Positions 60,509 to 64,000 of a stretch of DNA of 64,000 nt are shown piece after piece. Origin of the DNA: Microbacterium sp. LWO12-1.2 (GTDB lineage Bacteria; Actinomycetota; Actinomycetes; Actinomycetales; Microbacteriaceae); NCBI RefSeq assembly GCF_040675875.1, contig NZ_JBEGII010000001.1:434001-498000 (forward strand). Reading direction: 5' to 3'. Numbering within the stretch: position 1 is the first letter of the stretch; every line of letters starts with the position of its first letter. The notes beneath the pieces were generated by a model that was given only the letters and a program-made list of their open reading frames with translations, ran no database searches and was not told the origin of the DNA. Position numbers and translations under genes: made by a program.

Positions 60509-61972
60509 GTGGGGTCCGTCATCATCGTCGGCGCGGGAACCTCGGGTGCGATCGTCGCGCGGCGTCTGGTGGACGCCGGGGTCGACGTCACGCTCATCGA
60601 GGCGGGAAACTACGACACCAACCCGGCCATCCACGACCCCTCACGCGCAGGAGAGCTGTGGCACTCCGCTGACGACTGGGACTTCTTCACCGTGCCGCAG
60701 AAGCACGCGGCCGACCGCCGACTGCACTTGCCGCGCGGCAAGGTCACGGGCGGATCGCACGCGCTCAACGCCATGATCTGGGTGCGCGGCGCCGCCTCCG
60801 ACTACGACGGCTGGGAGCGCGGCGGGGCCACAGGCTGGGGGTGGTCCGAGGTCGAGCCGGTGTTCACCGCGATCGAGAACGACCTGCTTCCTGTCACCGA
60901 CGACTACCCGCTCTCTCCGATCCAGGCGTCCATCATCGACGCCGCGGTGCAGGAGGGCCTGCCGCGCAATCCGAACTACAACGGCGGAACGCTCGACGGC
61001 ATCTCGCAGGAGCAGGTGACGATGCGCGACGGCCGCCGGGCGAACACCTGGACGACATACGCGCAACCCGTCGCCGACAGGCTGACCATCCTCACCGGCC
61101 GCGAGGTGCACTCCGTGATCGTCGAGGATGGCCGTGCGGTCGGCGTGCGACTGGGGGAGGGCGAGGCGGCGGAGGAGGTGCGTGCCGACGACGTCATCCT
61201 GTCGGCGGGCGCCATCGGCACGCCCGTGATCCTGCTGCGCTCGGGCATCGGCCCCGCAGCCGAGCTCGAGGCGCTGGGCATCCCGGTCGTGCAGGACTCG
61301 CCGGGCGTGGGCAAGAACCTCCACGACCACCTCCTGTCGCCCGTGATCTTCACCACGGAGAAGCCGGTCGGGCCGCCGCAGCCGGGCGTCTCGGTCACGC
61401 AGACGCACCTGTTCTGGCGCAGCCGCGACGACCTCGCCGAGCCCGACACGCAGCCGATCCTGTTCTCGGTACCGATGTGGGGTGAGCTCGAGCCGCGCGG
61501 CGACGACGGGTTCTCGCTGATGGCGGGGCTCGTCACGCCGCACAGCCGCGGTGCTCTGACGCTGTCGGGGCCAGGGCTCGCCGACCCGCCGCTCATCGAC
61601 CTCGCCGCACTCGCGGACGACCGCGATGTGGCGTCGCTCGCCGCGTCGGTGCGCCAGTGCCGGCGGATCGGTGCGCGCCCGGCCCTCGCGGAGGAGTGGG
61701 GAGCGGTTGAGGTGTATCCGGGCCCGGACGTCGCGGATGCGGATGTCGAGGACTGGGTGCGCCGCACCGCCATCACCTACCACCACCAGGTCGGCACGTG
61801 TCGGATGGGGACCGACGCGGAGTCCGTGGTCGACCCGCAGCTGCGCGTGCACGGCATCCAGGGTCTGCGTGTGATCGACGCCTCGGTCATCCCCACGGTG
61901 CCCACCGGCAATACGAACGCCCCCGCCGCGATGATCGGCGAACGCGGCGCTCGATTCGTGCTGGAGGGCTGA
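60509..61972 (+). CDS. GMC-family FAD-dependent alcohol oxidase/dehydrogenase, paralogue 2
   Basis: This is a 487-aa flavoprotein with the N-terminal FAD motif IIVGAGTSGAIVARRLVDAG (about 4-23), the signature GKVTGGSHALNAMIWVRGA (about 78), GAIGTPVILLRSGIGPAAEL and the C-terminal YHHQVGTCRMG with the active-site histidine, then VIDASVIPTVPTGNTNAPAA. It starts at a GTG 3 bases after the aldehyde dehydrogenase stop. It forms an operon with that gene and is related to the enzyme at 44503. A strong terminator follows. Confidence 0.88.
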   Translation: MGSVIIVGAGTSGAIVARRLVDAGVDVTLIEAGNYDTNPAIHDPSRAGELWHSADDWDFFTVPQKHAADRRLHLPRGKVTGGSHALNAMIWVRGAASDYDGWERGGATGWGWSEVEPVFTAIENDLLPVTDDYPLSPIQASIIDAAVQEGLPRNPNYNGGTLDGISQEQVTMRDGRRANTWTTYAQPVADRLTILTGREVHSVIVEDGRAVGVRLGEGEAAEEVRADDVILSAGAIGTPVILLRSGIGPAAELEALGIPVVQDSPGVGKNLHDHLLSPVIFTTEKPVGPPQPGVSVTQTHLFWRSRDDLAEPDTQPILFSVPMWGELEPRGDDGFSLMAGLVTPHSRGALTLSGPGLADPPLIDLAALADDRDVASLAASVRQCRRIGARPALAEEWGAVEVYPGPDVADADVEDWVRRTAITYHHQVGTCRMGTDAESVVDPQLRVHGIQGLRVIDASVIPTVPTGNTNAPAAMIGERGARFVLEG

Positions 61973-61978
61973 GCCGAG

Positions 61979-62022
61979 CAGAGAAGAGCCCCCGCCTGCG
62001 AACAGACGGGGGTTCTTCTCTG
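61979..62022. terminator. Bidirectional terminator
   Basis: CAGAGAAGAGCCCCCG (61979-61994) pairs with CGGGGGTTCTTCTCTG (62007-62022), a 16-bp stem with one G-T wobble and a 12-base loop, between the convergent GMC and amidohydrolase genes. The TTCTTCTCT side gives a partial T-rich tract for the plus strand. Confidence 0.85.
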
Positions 62023-62038
62023 CACCGGGAGCGCGTCC

Positions 62039-63682
62039 TCAGCGCGTGTAGACCTCACGGCCGGCGAACCATGTCGAGATGACCTCGGTGTGCACGATCT
62101 CGTCGGCAGGACCGGCGATCGCGTCGCGTGCGAGCACCACGAAGTCCGCAGACTTGCCCACAGCCAGAGAACCGGTCTCGGCGGCGAGGCCCATGGCGGT
62201 CGCCGCGTTGATCGTGAAGACCTCCAGTGCCTCCTCGGCGGTGATGGCCTGCTCGGGCCACAGCACGCCGGGCGCCCGGCCGAGCGGATCGGCCCTGGTC
62301 ACCAGCCCCTGCAGACCTTCGAGGGTGTTCGGGGACTCGCTCACCGGCCAGTCCGAACCACCGGCGACGAGGGCGCCCGCGTCGATCAACGCCCGGTTCG
62401 GCTGCGAGTGCTCGGCGCGTTCGCCCAGCACATCGGCCAGCGCCTGGGGGATGACTCCGGGGTACCAGATGAAGGGCGAGATGTCGGCCGAGACGTCGAG
62501 TGCGTGCAGACGCGGGATGTCGGAGTCGGCGAGGAACTGTCCATGCGCGATCTGGATCGGCGTGGTGATCCCTTCAGCTCGCAGCGCCTCGGCGACATCG
62601 AGCACCAGCCGAGCCGAGCCGTCTCCGGTGCAGTGCACCTTGGCGCCGAGCCCGCGGGCGGCGACCGCGCGCAGCCATCCGGCGAGCTCGTCGAAGGTCA
62701 TGGTCGTCTCGCCGTGGAAGTGCGCGCCGTGCGCGGCATCCGCCGGGTACGGCTCCAGGAACGAGGCGGTCCGCGCCGGCGGCACCCCGTCGAGGAAGAT
62801 CTTCACGAAGTCCGGGCGGTGGTGCGCGGTGCGGAACTCCTCGCCACGGGCGATAAGTGGCTCGCCGATCGGGTCGACGCCGAAGATCTCGTCGTTGATC
62901 AGCAGCGAGGAGACGACCCACGCGTGGAGCTCGTCTGCGCGGTCCAGGTCGGCCAGTGCCTGCAGGATGTCGATCGAGACTCCGGCGTCCTGGAACGTGG
63001 TGATGCCGAACGAGTTCAGCAGCTCGACGCCACGGCGGGAGGCCGCCGCGTGCTGCGCTGGCGTGAGTCCGCCGCTGCGGTCGTAGGCCTCCTGCACCGG
63101 GATGCCGGCCGCTTCGAGCAGCACGCCGGTCGGGGTGCCGTCGTCGGGGTCGAGCATCGTCACTCCGGACGAGGGGATGCTCCCGGCGGTGATGCCCGCC
63201 AGTTCCAGCGCCCGGGTGTTCGCCCAGCGGTTGTGGCGCGAGTCCTCGACCAGCACGACGGGGCGCCCGCCTGCGGCCTCGTCCAGCCGCAGACGCGAAG
63301 ACGTGTTCGCGAGGTCGGGCAGCAGCGTGGTCGGCACGGCGCCGCCGACGATCCAGGCGTCCTCCGGAAGGGTGGTCGCCTTCTCCCGCACGCGGTCGAG
63401 GATCTCGTCGAGCGTCAGCGACGGCGGCAGCGAGAGCTCGAACAGATCGGTGCGACCGGCGAGCGCGTGGTGGTTGTGCACATCGACGAACCCGGGGTAC
63501 ACGGCGGCGTCGCCGACCTCGAGCATCCGGGTGCGCCGCCCGCGGAAACGCTCGATGTCGGCCGGAGAGCCGACCGCGAGGATTCTGCCGTCGCGCACGG
63601 CGAACGCCTCGACCACCGGATTCGTCCGATCCGCGGTGCGGATCATGGAACCGGTGACGATGAGGTCGGCGACCTCCGTCAT
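62039..63682 (-). CDS. Amidohydrolase family protein (YtcJ/amidohydrolase_3 type)
   Basis: This is a 547-aa metal-dependent hydrolase. It has the N-terminal beta strand-bearing segment then the HxH-like metal motif YPGFVDVHNHHALAG (about 70), a PTTLLPDLANTSS region, FVKIFLDGVPPARTAS with the carboxylated-lysine position (about 290), AKVHCTGDGSARLVLD with His, IQIAHGQFLADSDIPRL, and VAGGSDWPVSESPNTLEGLQ with the catalytic Asp (about 460). YtcJ-like enzymes hydrolyse amide or ester bonds of unknown natural substrates. It starts one base after the MoaF-like gene stop, so the two form an operon. Confidence 0.85.
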   Translation of the reverse strand: MTEVADLIVTGSMIRTADRTNPVVEAFAVRDGRILAVGSPADIERFRGRRTRMLEVGDAAVYPGFVDVHNHHALAGRTDLFELSLPPSLTLDEILDRVREKATTLPEDAWIVGGAVPTTLLPDLANTSSRLRLDEAAGGRPVVLVEDSRHNRWANTRALELAGITAGSIPSSGVTMLDPDDGTPTGVLLEAAGIPVQEAYDRSGGLTPAQHAAASRRGVELLNSFGITTFQDAGVSIDILQALADLDRADELHAWVVSSLLINDEIFGVDPIGEPLIARGEEFRTAHHRPDFVKIFLDGVPPARTASFLEPYPADAAHGAHFHGETTMTFDELAGWLRAVAARGLGAKVHCTGDGSARLVLDVAEALRAEGITTPIQIAHGQFLADSDIPRLHALDVSADISPFIWYPGVIPQALADVLGERAEHSQPNRALIDAGALVAGGSDWPVSESPNTLEGLQGLVTRADPLGRAPGVLWPEQAITAEEALEVFTINAATAMGLAAETGSLAVGKSADFVVLARDAIAGPADEIVHTEVISTWFAGREVYTR

Positions 63683-63683
63683 C

Positions 63684-64000
63684 TCAGGCGTCTCCGAACG
63701 TGGCGGGCTCGAGCTCTGGCGTGTGCAGGGTCGTCGACAGCAGGCGTCCGTGCGCACCGAATGTGAAGTGCGTGGGCACCTCGCCGGTCTCGTCGAGCCC
63801 GAACAGCACACCGTGCGAGCGGATCGCGTTGACGTCGCGGTGGTCGGCGATCGTCACAGAGGCGCAGGGGATGACCTTCTCACGCCACGCGAAGATGTAG
63901 ATGCCGGGGCGCACCTCCCACACGCTGTTCTCATCGGTGTCGGCGAGGCCGCGCTCGGGGCCGGCCAGGCACTGCCACGAGTACCAGCGCGGAGACAGGT
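63684..64000 (-). CDS. MoaF-like protein, C-terminal part (cut by window edge)
   Basis: The last ~105 residues of a protein whose start lies beyond base 64000. The sequence includes RWYSWQCLAGPERGLADTDE, VRPGIYIFAWREKVIPCASV and ends LSTTLHTPELEPATFGDA, which matches the C-terminal beta-barrel (calycin) domain of MoaF-family proteins. MoaF was named for a molybdopterin locus in Arthrobacter, but many homologues sit beside amidohydrolases or aromatic catabolism genes and their role is unknown. It overlaps nothing and lies one base before the amidohydrolase start. Confidence 0.8.
   Translation of the reverse strand, partial: LSPRWYSWQCLAGPERGLADTDENSVWEVRPGIYIFAWREKVIPCASVTIADHRDVNAIRSHGVLFGLDETGEVPTHFTFGAHGRLLSTTLHTPELEPATFGDA

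Overview
The window is high-GC, gene-dense chromosomal DNA with very few RNA or mobile features. Operons overlap tightly (many ATGA or GTGA junctions), start codons are often GTG, and two near-identical DUF222/HNH (13E12-type) endonuclease genes are present. Together with an HPr-EI-fused DhaM and the gene families seen, this points to an actinobacterium, most likely a soil or plant-associated Microbacteriaceae member such as Microbacterium. That assignment is inference from style and gene content; no rRNA marker is present.

Layout. (1) 1-7.8 kb: aromatic-acid catabolism. A left-running hpa-type operon (HpaG-RraA fusion, GntR regulator, HpaE cut by the window edge) diverges from an MHS-type transporter. 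Next come an IclR regulator, a divergent MobA-like 3-hydroxybenzoate hydroxylase and a VOC protein, with two IclR-type palindromes between regulator and hydroxylase. (2) 7.8-13 kb: lipoprotein, HNH endonuclease copy 1, a small gene remnant, a PhzF-like protein and a TPP-dependent enzyme. (3) 13-17.2 kb: the widespread three-gene set of circularly permuted ATP-grasp, alpha-E and transglutaminase, then a phosphoribosyltransferase. (4) 17.2-24.7 kb: ATP-dependent DNA ligase, a uridine-kinase-like P-loop protein, and a two-gene unit of a 134-aa unknown protein translationally coupled to a 1593-aa DUF4132 protein. (5) 24.7-43.3 kb: an almost complete phenylacetate (paa) catabolon in three pieces (paaABCDE-paaG; paaK; paaJ-paaF-paaH-paaZ-paaI) plus a TetR regulator, taken here as PaaR. 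It is interrupted by a small protein, a RecQ-phosphoribosyltransferase fusion and a 2.1-kb type II restriction-modification island. (6) 43.4-51.2 kb: AraC regulator with a GMC alcohol oxidase/dehydrogenase, then an IclR regulator divergent from dhaK-dhaL-dhaM, where DhaM carries HPr and enzyme I. (7) 51.4-56.8 kb: lipoprotein, a branched-chain 2-oxoacid dehydrogenase operon (E1alpha, E1beta, E2) and a divergent Lrp/AsnC regulator. (8) 56.8-64 kb: a 19-bp tandem array in front of HNH copy 2, an aldehyde dehydrogenase/GMC pair, an amidohydrolase and a MoaF-like protein cut by the window edge.

How it works together: most of the window is peripheral catabolism. Hydroxyphenylacetate, hydroxybenzoate and phenylacetate routes, branched-chain keto acids, dihydroxyacetone, and primary alcohol-to-acid oxidation feed central metabolism, each with its own local regulator. 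I see three sites resembling the actinobacterial PaaR box: in front of paaA, between paaJ and paaR, and between the branched-chain dehydrogenase and its Lrp regulator. This suggests a small linked regulon.

The most interesting non-standard structure is: the restriction-modification island bounded by exact 17-bp direct repeats, one copy being the 3' end of recQ; the duplicated HNH gene with a 19-bp tandem array that differs in copy number between the two loci; a short REP-like sequence lodged in linkers and termini of catabolic enzymes, including inside PaaD and between the HpaG and RraA domains; and the uncharacterised small-protein/DUF4132 pair. I saw no tRNA, rRNA, insertion sequence, prophage or CRISPR array.
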